64,000 nt of DNA, from the NCBI RefSeq assembly GCF_003073045.1, contig NC_037590.1, forward strand, positions 9,877,042 to 9,941,041, written 5' to 3'. Below are positions 1 through 13,800 of this stretch, piece by piece. Origin of the DNA: Pomacea canaliculata. Its lineage: Eukaryota; Mollusca; Gastropoda; Architaenioglossa; Ampullariidae. The stretch's first letter is position 1. Every line of letters begins with the position of its first letter. The notes beneath the pieces were generated by a model. It made no database searches, had not been told where the DNA came from, and was given only the letters and a program-made list of their open reading frames with translations. The translations under genes were made by a program, and so were the position numbers.

Positions 1-20
1 TGTGAATCAGACGGACACTT

Positions 21-75
21 GTTTGTTTATTTGTGTTTAATGCCCAGCAACTAGGGCTATAGCACGGCAAATCAG
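21..75. repeat. Dispersed repeat, copy 1
   Basis: The stretch 'TGTGTTTAATGCCCAGCAA' followed by 'CTAGGGCTATAGCACGGC' matches, with differences, segments at 4271-4310 and 9931-9970. The shared core is TTTAACGCCATGCCAGCAAC. It is a short interspersed repeat of unknown class, and similar sequences are familiar from gastropod genomes (recollection, not checked). Confidence 0.5.
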
Positions 76-3000
76 ACGGACACGTCCTTAGCCATATCAA
101 TAGTCCTATAAAGGAAGTGAGTCGAAGTCGCGAACACCAACATTTGGGAAGAACGGGAGCCGGGGGGTACACAGGCAGTTCGTATCTTTTCCTGTACATA
201 AAATGCTCACAAGACCTGTTTACCCCTATAAAGCGTAAAAGGAAATTTCCGTATGCAAGCGGCCCAGACCCTTGTAGGGACATCGATGCAAGTGGAAAGA
301 GTTTAACCTGCTTGGTGTCTGTTGCCCTCGGCTGTGTATTGACAAAACAAGAGCGCGCAACTTTTTATCATTTTCTAAAGAAATTTTAGACCTACAAAAA
401 AATTCCCTTTGGACCATTTTGTACAAAACCGAAAATCATAACCCTTGCTAGTAAGAGCTTAGTATTGTATGTCCACTGACAAGAACGGATAGTCAAAGGC
501 GCCGGACGTCCTGTTGTTCTCTTCAAGTACAGACTGCACTTGTGGTCACTGGCATGTACACAGTTGCAAACTTGTGTATGTTGCTGATTCCAGCCACTTA
601 AAACAAGCATTTAAATGTTATGACAAGATATTCTTCTATGACCGATTTCTATTTTTCACTCTAAGCTGTTTTGTAGAAAATGGTGTGAAAATAAACAATG
701 TAAATCTGTGACGCACCAACGAGCGTTCGGGTCTCTTTTTGTTTCTCAAACGAGAAAAGGAAGATAAGATACCTCTGTTGCTTAGAGTATAAATTGTTCT
801 TCAAAGGACAGGTGATTGAAATCACTGCAGTTTCAGTCGGTCCCTGCAGTCCCAAGGAGCACCAGCAGTAAGGACACATGGGAATTTCTGTTGTCAGGCG
901 TAGATTAAAAGCTAACTCCAGTCCAAAACATTTTCTCCCAGATGACTGGGCTTAGTTCCAATTCCTCTCCTCCTTTCTCGATCTCACTTCTTATATGCAT
1001 TGTGAAAAGCAGACAAGACCTTATTTCTTACAACGTCAACAAAAAAACAAAAAACAAAAAAAAGGCTCGTTGCTATGGCAAGCACCTCGTTAGCAAGAGC
1101 TTGAGGCTCTTACACTGGATGCAGCCTTCAACGACATCAGAAACTTAAATTTCACTCTCCCACCCCCACCTAAAAAAAATCCTTTAAATCACAAGGTATT
1201 TTCGTGACAACTTAATAATGGGGCTGCATTCTGTCAGCAACTTCCATGCTTGTCTCGGAGTAGCTTTTAATATAAATGGTTTCCGGGTCCCATTGGTTCT
1301 ACACTGTCACAATTTTACTGTTTACCTTTATAAAACGCGTACGATCAATCCAGTCTGTCCATGACACCATCTGGACAGACGACTAACGAAACAGTTGCTG
1401 CGAACTCTGTGGGCGTGAAGCAGTAACAACATACTCTCAAGAGAGAGAGAAACAACCCGGTACAAATATGTTTATGGAGGACGGCCATGCTGACATCGGA
1501 GACATAGGGGTGGAGTCATGGAATTCGAGTCTTTAAACAAAGGTATTGGGTATAATTCCATTAAACACAGGAAAGGGAAGCCGAACATTTCAATTTCAAT
1601 GCTCGAATTCCTCGACAGTTCCAATGGCGATAAGGCTTTTTTTTTTTTTTTTTATGTGTGATGAAGAGACAGAGAGCCGTGTAGATGCTTAAGATATAGC
1701 GATAAATTTGGTAGGGGTGGGGATGGAACCCGTCGCTCATCCACATCCATGACCTCATCGGGAAGGATTACAAAACGGTTTGAGCTGAGCGAAGAGGGGG
1801 TCCTGTCACACCAAGGGCGTGTATAGGTGGACTGCTGTCTGTCTGCCAAGACCAACCACTCGCGAATTTGATCGCTGTTAGTGACTAAACCGAAAGCTTT
1901 GTCTCATGCCTCGTTTTAGCAGCTAACTGCAAAAATAGTCTGTCAGCAGTCCAGGGATATTAGTTCGTGGTCGCACTGTGGAACTAGAAGTCTTTGACCT
2001 GGAGGCCAGAAATAGGGTTACATCGGAGAAAGATGTATGGTGTGCCTCGTGGGTGTCTGGCTGTTGGTATATTTTTCTTCGGATTTTGATGTTGATGTGG
2101 TACGTGTTTGTGTGCGTGCAGAGGATCTGGCTGACAGTAAATGATTCAACTGGAAGGGGTTTTTTCTAGAGATTTCTAGCAGGGCAAACCACAACCAGCC
2201 AATTAACTGGTGTGGGCCACACCAACCTTCTACCTAAAGTCCGGGCCAAAGAGTAAGATACGAAGGGTCGCAACCCGTCAGGTTCCGTAACTCAGGATAC
2301 CATCCCTCCTCCAATACTACTACTCCTGCTGCTGCTGGTGGTTGTTCTGCACGGTAACGCAAGGGAACTAAACGAGCCCAAGGAGAAGAGAAGCCGGAAG
2401 AGAGTAGGTTTGGGTTTGTTCCAAGTCAAAACAGAAACGGCCAGAGGGTAGACGGTAGCAAAGAAACAGCAGTGTACTGATAAATGTTTTGGTGGAACGA
2501 AATAAGGGTTAAAGGACCTATGACACAGGGCAGTGAGAAGAGGGCGGGCCACTGTCACATCAGAATAAATGTCCATTCCCAGCGGTAGAAGCGGGTCCCT
2601 CGGTGACAAATTGTAGCCCAATTTGTTTTTCTTAATGACACTTAAAGTCATGATTTCTGTATGCACATCTTACTGTCAAAGGAAATGGATTTATCACAGG
2701 ATGACAGTTCAAAAGCATTTCACCCTCACTCTTTCACACAAACACAAATTATAAACCAGGAATGCCAAATCACTTTAAAAATCACATTTTCAATCACTCC
2801 CTTCCCTCAACAGAAGCATGCATAACAAAGAAAAGCTGGATTACATTACACCATTTTAAAAAGCAAAATCTGTTTTCTATATAACCTAACCTACCTCCCA
2901 GAAAAGAACAGAATAACACTTTAGAAAGTCACCCCATTTTAATGATAGCATATGCTTTCAGACCAACTGGACTAATCCTTTACCATACCAATGACAATTC

Positions 3001-4270
3001 AAGTACATGCTTGGGTTACCATTCAACACACAAAATGGGGAGAAACATTTTTAACCAACTAAAAAGTCAACATTCCGTGTACTACAGGTGACCCTGCACA
3101 GTAACATCAAAATATTCCTTAGCAGACCATTAAGCAAATTTAACACATACTATTCACAGCATCCTTATGGACATTTACAGTTGATGGCTGAGGTTTCGAT
3201 TAGGAAATTATGGAATCTGCAATCCTCTTCCTTGCTCACCAAAGAACCAGATAACCTTGCAAAATATAAGCATGGTCTCATTCCTACATTTAAAATAAAA
3301 AGGAATAATCTGCCAGTTCTAATTGCATCAAGAAAATAAAAGCTTGAGTAGGAATGCACAAAGAAAAAAATCTTACAACCCTGTGAAATATTTATAAATA
3401 ACTTAATGCACTGGCTTTGGAAATGAAGTCTGCAGAATTCTTCCCCCCCTCCCCCGATCTTCACACTGCCTAGTAACAAACATGCTACTGCCACTCGCTC
3501 AGCAGATCAACAAGATATACAATATCTGTACATACCAAATAGATCTCTGTACATAATGAGGTTACATCAAAAGTCCCACTTTGTGAATGCAGATTTTGAG
3601 ACAAGTCATGAAATGAAGACTTCTGTCATCATGGATCATTCATCATTCATGAGTCTTTCATGGGTAAGTAACCATTGGCCTGGTAGTAATGGTAAGGAGG
3701 AGCAAGTAAAAGTTGACCAGGTTTCCTTCTCCCTACAGAGAATCTTATGAACAGGCACACAAGTATAGCACTGAAAATTTTACTAGTGTATTTAAAAATC
3801 CAACCAAAAAAAAAATACAAACAAGAAACAAGAAAAAAAAACTTTTATATGACAAATGGTCGTTTAACTGAATGGCTGTTCTTTTATGACTGGATGCTTT
3901 ATGAAGTTGCGAGCCTTCAGTGAGTACTGAATAACACGTCTGAAGAAAGCAGTCAGTATTCCAAACACACGTGTTGAGAGATGAATTCATGATATGAGCA
4001 CTAAGCATGAGCAAGGCTTGAAGCTTGTATAACCCCAGCAACACACCTCAAGACTGAAGATGAGACTTGCTGCAAAAGAGTGCTCGAACTGCTGCTCATC
4101 TGTTCCTTAAAGCATCATTCATGTCACACCTTAAGCATGCACCAATTTTTAAATCAAGTCCAGCCCCACAAAAGGTGTAGAATATTCATTAATTTCATTT
4201 TCAGCTCAGTTTCAGAGTGCGTTTTTGGCATGTTCTTGCATGAACAATACCTCCAAAGATACAATGTTAG

Positions 4271-4310
4271 AGTTTTACGCCATGCCAGCAACTAAGACTG
4301 CTTCATGGCG
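4271..4310. repeat. Dispersed repeat, copy 2
   Basis: It carries 'TTTTACGCCATGCCAGCAAC' followed by 'TAAGACTGCTTCATGG', the same core as the copies at 21-75 and 9931-9970. This copy lies in the 3' flank of eIF4E. Confidence 0.55.
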
Positions 4311-4477
4311 GGTTCAAAAAATACAAAGAAACTTAATGCTCAACTATGTTAAAAAAAAAAAATGCAATAAAATTTCCTTAAACTTGTTAGAAAGTTTAAA
4401 CCAAACTAGCCTCCAGAACTTTAATTCTTTTTTTAAAAAAACCCACTTTTAGTACAAGTGAATGGCATCCTAAAATA

Positions 4478-4530
4478 GCCAGCTAACTAGTGTTTATTTC
4501 AATTATCAGCTAACTAGTGCTTATTTCAAC
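4478..4530. repeat. Short direct repeat, two units
   Basis: The unit 'CAGCTAACTAGTGTTTATTT' occurs twice in a row with a T/C difference, about 28 bases apart. It lies in the probable 3' UTR of eIF4E, and the first unit contains the candidate poly(A) signal of that gene. Confidence 0.7.
4493..4498 (-). terminator. Candidate poly(A) signal of eIF4E
   Basis: AATAAA on the minus strand, about 210 bases 3' of the eIF4E stop codon. It is the first canonical hexamer I found downstream. Other AT-rich sites farther away could also be used. Confidence 0.35.
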
Positions 4531-4703
4531 AATGTCTTCCACAACAAAGTTTTTTTATGTTTTATATGCTGGAAGCAGTCATCTTTGTGAGCTGGACAAC
4601 TGGCTGTAGCAGGCTTGATTGGTGCACCCCAAAAGCGAAGCACAGATCCAAACACAAGTCTAGGATTACAAGTCACTCAGGACATGTAATCCCAGAGCAG
4701 TCA

Positions 4704-7700
4704 TTAGACCTGGTACCTGTTCTTGACTGTTGAGCCTGTTTTAACAATAGCATCTGTGTGTGCCTGCAACACAAGGACAGCAAGGCTTGTGGATATATGG
4801 ATGTCCTTTCCATCATGCATGAAAATACGGGAGTTGAGCTAACAACTGAATCCCTCACAACACAAGCACCTACCATTGTAAAATCTGAAGAAAAGCTTAA
4901 AAGAAATCAGAATGCCAAAGTAAAGCAATAGATGAAATAAATGAATAAAGCATGCAGGTCAAGAACCACAAATAGTGAAAACGTATCTTTAAGTTTTTTC
5001 GCATGAACACATAGTGGTTTGCAGTAGTTCTTGTGTTTCTGGTGGTCTGAATAGTCAAGTGGCAAAAGTTAGTGTGGTTCAAAAATGTGATCTGGCACAA
5101 AACTTTGCTGAAGACTGTACTTCAAGGAACCTAGTAAGTCATAACCAGCTCACTAATGTGAAGGAGTGGACTGATCATACTGTCAGCAGCTGTACCTATC
5201 CATGTGCTCTCCCCCCCACCAACTGAGCAACCAAGACCAGTCAAAGGAATGGAAAAATTTTTCAGAAAAAGAAAGCAATGTTGGAAAAAAAAATCTATCC
5301 TCTTCCACTGGTATTCATTCTTTTTGCCAGTTAAGGGATAAAACTCGCTTTAGATATGTTCAGGTAAGTGCTTTTGCCCATTTGAACACAAAAATTAAAC
5401 ATGCAGTTTAGTCTACAGTTCACCACAATTAGCCTGCAGATTGCGTAATACATGGAAAGGCAATACTGTTAATGTTTTACAAGGCACCTTATAACTGATG
5501 AAAAAATTGTAAAATAAGATTTCGAATGCATAACATTTAAAAACCATTGTATTTTTTCAACTCTACTAATATCCTCAAGACTCTGAAGTAATGGCTATTT
5601 CTGCCAAAGCACAATCTAATGTTCTCACTAAATTTGCAACACAGCTACATCGCCCTAACTTATGATAAAATGTACACCAAAATCAGATATTCTTACCTGA
5701 TAACCTAAAGGTATCTTTGGTGGAATTTTCAGCCTCTCTTTTAATGTTTTCCTGAAAAAGGGAAATGGCATGAAAAACTTTTTTTAAAAAACCTTCACAT
5801 CTTACTGCAGTAAAACCTCTCTATTACGACTTGCCTAAAATCCACCAAAATGTGTAACTGAGGGATCATAAGAAGAAGATCAACCAGTCTGCTTTCATTC
5901 CAGAAGCCACAACTTCAAGCAATGTTGTTCTCTTTACCTGCATACATTAGCTCATTGTGGTTCATTCATGAATTTTTTCCCAAAGTCACATTTTCAAAGA
6001 AATAAAATTCTCTTGGCCATTTGTGCTTTACTGCTATGCCTTGCAGATATTACTTTCAAGAATATAAATGGTGTATTTTGTCTACCATGGGGCATGTGTA
6101 TAGATCCATTGCTTTTACCTGAAGATTCCCCTATAAATCTTCAGTCAAGCATAACAATAAAGAATAAGTATGACTAAGCAAAAGCAAAAGCAACAAAACT
6201 GCAAGATATGGTTTTCAAGATATGGTTTTAGCATTCAAAAAACCAAACTTTATAGGTGCTTGGAGTCCAAGAAAAGAAATGTCAATGAAGAAAGCTTGAG
6301 TCATAATAGGAAGTCTTAATATGGAGGTTTTACTGCATACCTTACTTTCATAAGAATTAAACTTTCTCCACATGGGGATATGACGTCTAGCAATTCAATT
6401 ATTAAGTATATTTTAAACAGCTTTGTAATAATGCAATATGTTGGATTGTAACAGTTCTGTATTCCTTATAATGCTTACTGACCTTATGATATTTAAACTT
6501 TATGTATGAATCTAGATTCATGTTATCTTCTTCATACAGAATGTTACTACAGGAAAAATATTGGTCATACCCAGTTATTAACATCTGCAAACATAACACA
6601 GTCTCCATGTGACATCATTTAAGGCCTTACCCAATTTTCATGATGGAATCTGGCCGATTACAATCTCTTGTCCACAGACCCAACTTGTCCCCCTTCGTTC
6701 TTATGCTGACCACTGCTCCACATATGTCATCACTTTGTTCATCAAATGCCTCACCAATCAGACAAAGTAACTGGAAAAAAAAAATCAATAGATTATAAAC
6801 TGCTAACTTTTCAACACTCTATAAACTAAGCAAGCTAAGACTTAAGACGGACATGGCAAGAGTATTGTCTATCACTTGAAACTTGCCTGTCAGATACGGT
6901 TAGAACCACATTGTTGGCTACTACACTGTCAATGCAGTGGTTTTGCTAAGCACCCTTCGGTGCTCCCCCAAAAAAGTTAAAAATAGTATTTCTACAGATA
7001 ATTACTTCTATATCACAAAGCCAGGGTCAAATAAGTATGTTGATATTATGGGCCACAACCCATCAAGAACTGTAACGTACAGGATCTTATATCTTGTGAC
7101 ATCGGTTGCAATGATATGGCACATAAAGGTGGCTGTAGCGAAAAATAGATCAAAGGAAAAGAAGGCTTTATGGGGAAATGCAGACAAGAATGAAGGATGG
7201 TAAAGATAGAAAATAAAAAAGATAAAATAGCAGCTAAGGAAAGAGAAAGGTTGTCAAAAAAGTATACAGATAAAAGGATCAGCAAGAAAAAAAAAAAAAA
7301 AGTCAATGAAAAAGAAAATGGGCTCTGTCACCCAGGAAGAGAAAGGCTGAAAATCTAGGCCATGGGGCTCACTGTCAGAAACCAGTAACAGCAGTTGTGT
7401 TTAATATGCAGTGGATTGTCATGAAGAAAAGTGAGATGCAAAATCAAGTTGAAATTTACATACAAAAGTAGAGGGGGAAGGTGAACTTACTGTTTCAAGC
7501 CAAAAGTTGTCAAGATCTGTATGCCTCTGCTGCTTATTAAGATTTATTAGCCAACGCCCGCCACGCTTGTTCTGGTCATCTTCCCACTTTGGCTGAATTC
7601 CATCCTAGATACAAAAACATCCCCAGCTTAATGAACTTGATGTCAATCTGAGATCTATTAGGAAATGTATGTCCCCACAAGAAATAATAACCCAAACCTG

Positions 7701-10700
7701 TTTTCATTGTCAAGACATTCACAAATATACTATTAAACAAGATTTTTTAAAAGTCTTTCATAACTTGATAATTATCTGTTCCCTTTCTTACTGAACTCAC
7801 TGTTGCTTCTCATGTGCCTTTTTAATTTTTTTCCCTTTAGACTGAGCATTTTCATCTTGGTAACAAAGAAAATTATGTATGCAAAAATTACATAAATTAT
7901 TAATCCTTTATATGTGTAAATATGTGGAATATGTAAAAATGCAAATTATAATATACAGATAACTTGTAATTTATGCAAAAGGTTTCAGAAAGAATACTTG
8001 TAATTTTTAAAAAAGTGAAAATTCATTTTATTAGTAAAAGAATTCATATTTTGCGTGAAATTTTATTTTCTTCACACTTGCAATTGAATTATTTTTCTCA
8101 TTTCAGACATTTCGACTTAGACATGCCATATTTGCTGGTGATATCCGACACACTCATGCCTCTTTCATACTTTGAAATCATTTCCTTTTTCAATGCAATT
8201 GTTGGATGCCTCCTTTTCATTACCTTGCTACTATTGCTCTTAATCTTTTTTTGGAGCCATGATTGAGGGCTAAATCACTAAAGAAAAGGATGCGCACAGA
8301 TAAAGATAACGAACGACCTATTGTAGCTGTGTCTTAAGCGGGAATAATGCTGGTCACACACGTGGCTGTTCGGTATCCAAATTTTCTTCGGTATCCGCAG
8401 CAAATTTTTAACAAACTTTTTGGTTGTTATCCGAAATGTTCGCTAGCCGAGGTTTCACTGTATTTATTTTTAATTTAACTGAAACTTCTGAATTATTTTT
8501 TTACAAAATTGTAAAATGTGTTATTTCAAATTTGCTTAGTTTGTGAGGGTATGGGGTTGTTTTTACTGGTGTTCTTAAAATGCCTTTTAAATTATACATT
8601 AACCTCTACAGAAATAATCTGGTTATGTTCTGTGCTCTAACATTTACACGGTTTTCACAGATAAAAAAGGAACATTTGTAATTCTTAAAGGTCTTGAATG
8701 TTAAAAAGGTATTACTTATTTGGAACAAGTACCTTAAAGACAGAATAATCACATCCAGATGGCAGCTTGCTGGCTTTCTGAATATGATTGTACAATCTGA
8801 AAAGCAACAAATATCTACAAGTTAACAAGAAATAAAAACAGTTGAAGACAAAGATTTTGATATAACCTTACAATGTTGCTACAAATACAAATGTTAAATA
8901 TATATATATCTAAAGGAAGTCTTGTGCAGCAATTGGGGAGTGAAATGCTATAGCCCTCTCTTATCAGTATTTGTGAGGCAGGCCTCCAGTTGCCGACTGG
9001 GTGGAGATGCACACTTTTGGGTTTGGATGCTGTTGCTCTAACCCCAATGTCCCCAATAACTGGAGGTAAAATACTATTAATCTAAGCTAGTGTCACTGAC
9101 ATTTGATAAAGAATGAATTGCTAGTTTTCATATCTTTATTATACAATGTCTTACACACCGCACAGTAAAGTCATGTAAATCACAAATAAAAGCACACAAC
9201 CCACCCATCCCTGAAAAAACTTACGCCCAAAAATCTTCCACGGTGTCAAATGTGGTCACAAGGCGGAGGTTATCACACCAGTCACGTGCCTTGTCGCTTT
9301 TAAAAAACCACATCGCCCAGCGGTTTTGAAGAGGATGCTTTATGAGCATCTCAGGGGTGATACTAAGGTCTTCACTGTCCACCTCCTCTGCATCTTGCTG
9401 CAAAAGAAAGATCTAAAAATACACTCCCCATCTGCATATTTTGGAGTTTTTAACGTTACTATAAAAATTTCTCTAAAAGCAAAGCTTTAATTTTGAAATG
9501 TTAATGTATTTTTGTCAGTATAAAATAACTAAAATTACCTGAATAATATCTGCTGAAGACTCCATTCTAATAAAAATATAACCTTGAAGGTGGCAACACT
9601 ACAAGCAAATATTACTAAGTATTGGAAAATTTCTATAGCCCATTCCATCCTGCGTGTGAAGGGAAGCTCAACGTACTGTGCATGTAAGACTATGAATAGC
9701 TAACCACATAACAAAGAAACAACGATTGGTAGGATATTACCAAGGCACAACGTGGGCAAAGTTCTTAAGGAGTAAGTAAAAGAGTCTGCTACATTATGAA
9801 AGATGTTTCTTAAAGATGTGGGTTCTGAGTCTGGAGTTCAAAGCTTTGAATACAGACACAACCTGAAGAAAAAGGGGTAAAGAATTTCAAACGGTCAGGC
9901 AAGAGAAGGAATATCTACTGGATGTGACTGTTTGTGTTTAACGCCATGCCAGCAACTAAGACTGTATCACCGCTACACCCATTGGATGTGGACCACAGAG
10001 AGGAGTTCAGCACAACTGAACTAAAGAGACCATGGCAGCAAGGCATCAGTAGTTCAGACATGAAAACTGAGGCCATGAAGACAACAGTAGCAAAACTATG
10101 TGATTTTAGGCTGATCCTATGAAGCCATAAGGTGATAAAACAATGACTAAAGACGGTCCCTTTTTCTCATCAAGTGCATAATAAAGGACAAGTTTGATTC
10201 AAAAGCAAAAATCATACAGAAACAAAACTACCCATCTAAATTTTCCGGAATCAGAAAATTCTATCAATCAATAACTTATCATAGGGTGGAGTGCATTAGT
10301 TACAACACTAACATCGCGATCTTATAAAAATATTTTCAGATCTTCCTCAGGTTCCCAAAAGTTTTAATTTATAACCCTATTGGTCTAAAGCGATACTGTT
10401 ACCTAATAAAGTCTAGTGTCCTGTGGAATCACGCTGCCTGTTGAGGCAACGTGAACAAAGAGAGACAAAACAATATAAGGAAACGTTCATTACTTTGTAA
10501 AATAAGCTAAAAAAATAAACACTCTTTTAAAAGATAAATTGTGATAAATATTTAGCTGTTTATCACTTTGTAGGGAAAACCCCGTAAGTTCGTGGCATGA
10601 ATGAAACCGTTCAATCTGTCAAGTTGGGATCTGTTAGAGTGACGCCGTCTTCATTCTGCTTGTAACATCGTATTGTATGACAGAAAGACTTGAAATTGTC

Positions 10701-10808
10701 TTTTATTTAAATATGTAAATTGTAAGGAAAATGTGTTTTATATAATCATCACAAAGTCTTTTACGGGTTTCTCACCTCCTTCGTAGGATCTTCGGTACTC
10801 GAGGCCAT
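4704..10808 (-). CDS. EIF4E: Eukaryotic translation initiation factor 4E (mRNA cap-binding protein), 7 exons
   Basis: Binds the m7G cap of mRNA and, through eIF4G, recruits the small ribosomal subunit; 4E-BPs compete for the same surface. Coding exons on the minus strand: 10776-10808, 9225-9397, 8733-8796, 7491-7604, 6631-6770, 5697-5751, 4704-4763. All junctions are GT-AG and phases match, giving 212 residues against 217 in human. Visible landmarks: HPLQNRWAMWFF near the start; the cap-sandwich tryptophans in RDWCDN and QPKWEDD (with the adjacent Glu); the eIF4G/4E-BP surface Trp in VEDFWALY; LGLWTRDCNRP; and a C-terminal KTGSTVKNRYQV that keeps the serine matching human Ser209, the Mnk site. 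The start MASSTEDPTKE has A at -3 and G at +4. No frame break was found. Introns hold pogo-type transposon remnants. Confidence 0.96.
5806..6337. mobile_element. Non-autonomous DNA transposon (MITE) with inverted ends, in an eIF4E intron
   Basis: The left end reads TGCAGTAAAACCTCTCTATT. The right end, read on the other strand, gives TGCAGTAAAACCTCCATATT, and similarity continues for about 30 bases (ACGACTTGCC against AAGACTTCC). The length is about 530 bases with no transposase reading frame. The CAGTAAAACCTC end resembles pogo/Tigger-type termini, and a pogo-like remnant lies about 2 kb away, so it may be a deletion derivative of such an element. The target duplication is not clear. Confidence 0.7.
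8110..8462 (-). mobile_element. Pogo/Tigger-like DNA transposon remnant
   Basis: On the minus strand a terminus TACAGTGAAACCTCGGCTAG (ends near 8462) is followed by a stretch starting ATGGCTCCAAAAAAAGAT. A frame there reads KRRHPTIALKKEMISKYERG and then MSVSDITSKYGMSKS (about 8115-8225), which resembles the N-terminal helix-turn-helix (CENP-B/psq type) of Tigger/pogo transposases. The catalytic part is not seen. It lies in the eIF4E intron between exons 3 and 4, on the same strand as the gene. Confidence 0.65.
9931..9970. repeat. Dispersed repeat, copy 3
   Basis: 'TTTAACGCCATGCCAGCAAC' followed by 'TAAGACTGTATCACCGCTAC', same core as 4271-4310 and 21-75. It lies in eIF4E intron 1. Confidence 0.55.
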
Positions 10809-13800
10809 GTTTCTGAACTAGAATGGCTGACGGTCACGTGACATACCGGCCTGCTACAACGAGGCTATACACGGTCTTCGCGTTTTTTACTGTGCGCGCT
10901 ACGTGCTAGCTGTTAAAAAGGGAGAAACTAAATTCTTATAAATTCAGTATTTTATGTCAGTTTAGAAGATGATCAATTATTATTTCTGTTTTCTTACTTT
11001 TCTCTTATTTTTTAGTTTCCAGATGTACGTGGAGGTCGGCCCGGTGGCGCTGCGGTTAGCTCCTGACAGTGTTGGGTTTCATGGGTTCAGTTCTCAGCTC
11101 GGGCACGCTATTCTTTTCTGTATGTGGCATCTGTTTATACGGTTGGCTGCCTTGCCTTACACATGTACTTGCTGGCTCGGCGGGAAACACCTACTCAAAC
11201 GTATGCGCATGCACACGCTATAGAAACAGCTTGGTTAGAAGGGTCCGGTTTCTTTTTTATTGTTTGTAGCATATCCTATCTTGATTTTATTTGGTATACA
11301 TTTTCATTTATATACATACACGAGTACGCTCACTATCTCTACATGTATCTGCAGGAAATCGGTGAATCATTAGCCTTTGCAACTTGTCTTGCCATCTTCT
11401 TGAGTTTCTTAAAAAGAGTGAAAAATGATAGAGATTTCATGAGGTGGGGTCTGCAAATGTATTTAAGTTCTGCATCCTACCACCTCACACATAAGAGATC
11501 AAATGCTGATGACAAGAAAGCCCTGGTAGTTTACAGGTGACAGTTGATGGTAGTGGGGGTTGAGGAGGGGGAAAACTGACAAAAAAGCTTCATGAGACCA
11601 CCATGCATGTCTCGCAGGAAAGCAGGTAGTAAAACCAAGTATTAAAAAAGACAGGACAGGACAAACTGAGAAAGCAACAAAATTAAAAGTATGATGCAGG
11701 ATGTGTTTGTCAAAGTTAATGTAATATAACTTAATAACATTTTTGTGAGATTGATCACTTTTATTGTTAAAAGAGCAGCTGACAATCCCTACAATTTTAT
11801 AAACAAATAAGTACAATGGAGGATGAGCCAGTAGATCAGTTGCCCATCACTATAGTGAATTTTAGAATGGGCTTGGTATATCAAAGAACAGAATGAGACT
11901 GACCCAAAACTTTATAGGCTGACAACTTTACCTTAAGACACAAAGTTAAGAATGATGATGACCAACTTTATTAATCATAGTGTGCAGTTATACTCGGGAC
12001 GTGTGCTCAAATACAAAACTAAAACAATAAAACAAATGCTAGTTACAATATAATGATGAGGACAAGATAAGGATAAAGTTGTGCCTCATAGAATACTTTA
12101 GACAAAAAAACATGCAATTTTGCATTTATACCTTTCTAAAGACGTTCCTACATTATTACACATCCATGCACACACACACAACTGATTTCATCTCTGGGAG
12201 AGCAGCTGGACTGCTGAGGGTTCAAGTATCTGTTACTTCTGCATACAGACATAGTGTACCATTTACCCGAGTTTAACAAATTTTCCTGCTAGTACATGTT
12301 ATGGTATGTACAAAATGCAAGATGCCATATTAACAATTTGCTGATCACTGCCTGACAACTATTACCTTAGAAACATATATTGACAGTGCTGTTCAAGCTA
12401 TTCTGATTAAGAGCAGACTGCAAAACCAAGCATCAAGCAATGCAACAAATTCTGTCCACTTTGTGCCTGGCAGTCTCTCTTGGGTTCAGTCTTGTGTTAT
12501 TGGAGTACTGTGCCAATTAATATGGCACAATTGTGTCAAGTATATTATTATTATTGAACTAATGGAAATGCAGACAAGCTTGCACCACTTTATTGCTGCT
12601 AGGTGTTAGCGAGTTATCAAAGAAATAAATTTTTTGAGTCATTGGTCATGGCTTCAATCTAGAAATTTGAAGACATTTGGTCTCTTGCTTGTGCAGCTGG
12701 TACTTGGAAGAAAAGCAGATGGCGCTGATCAATTTCCAAATCATGTTCAGTCCTGTCATTGTAGATTTGTACTGTGCAACTGTCAAGACAGTGGTTTTAC
12801 TTTATCTGGGGAATTTCATTGGTTTTCCATGCTTTGTGAGCTCTTTCGCAGTTCAATTGACTTGTCAACATTTGCATGAAAAACTTGCTTAACAAGTATT
12901 TTGATACCATTTACATTTTTATTTATATATTATCTTATGCTTGATAAATGTTTCAAAAGTAATTTCCCCCCCCCACATATTTTCTTATAATGAAGGGTGT
13001 AGGCAACGTAATAGTGACATTTCCAAAATACCAAGTTTAGATCACAAACTTATAGTCTGGTATATACAGTTTGCAGACATGGCAGGACCTATATAACCAT
13101 AAAAAAGTATCTCTCGATGAAGCTGCCATTGTTGCCTTCAATAAAACTATTGGTGACAAGTCAAGGTAAATTGACCTTTTTCCCCTCAAGGCAGCTGAGG
13201 TCCTATTACTTAACAGAGGTTATTGCACAACTTAGCTTTAAAATTCTCTACTCAAGCTGTAAAAGAAAACTTATAATCTTGTAGTTTAAAAAATAAATGC
13301 GCATTTTTTATGTCATATCCTTTCAAAATCAAATGTTAGAAATCTCGCTTTGTCGGCTTAAAATTTTCATTAGCAGTAACAGGTTATATAAGAAATGGAA
13401 AAAAAAAAAAGAGTCATTAAAGAAAAGATTAATGTTGACTTTATTTGATGGTACTCTCCCTCTCCCATGCTAAAAATGGATAATCATATGCAGCAAATAA
13501 AGTGAAAATCATTTGTCAGAATAGGCAATCTGAAATGATTAGTAATAAAATCTCTTAGTGCCATTTCTTACACAGCTTGCAGCAAAGTTTGAAGCATACC
13601 CATGCATAGTTTCTCTGTTTGGTAAAAAAGCACTGATTTTTTAATTCACGCAAACCATTTGTTCCCGAACGCTGACAAAAGGTATCCTGTTGTCCCCCAT
13701 AAAAATAATTGCCAAACATTTTTCACTGCTAGGAACTTTTTAGCGAGTAAGATAAATTTGCAGCTCTATGGTCACCACTGAGGTGATAAAACACAAGAAA

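Larger units (their letters stand above)
1..4492. other. Gene-poor region downstream of eIF4E
   Basis: No convincing coding exon is seen on either strand. The only open frames are short, with no recognisable domain. The part above about 2600 is strongly AT-rich and could include distal 3' UTR of the minus-strand eIF4E gene. A poly-T run lies near 1638-1654 and a short GA run near 1440-1450. Confidence 0.5.

Noticed and set aside
11124-11540. A 138-codon open frame on the plus strand
   Set aside because: It overlaps a tRNA-derived SINE, has no recognisable domain, and its hydrophobic composition fits random AT-rich DNA.
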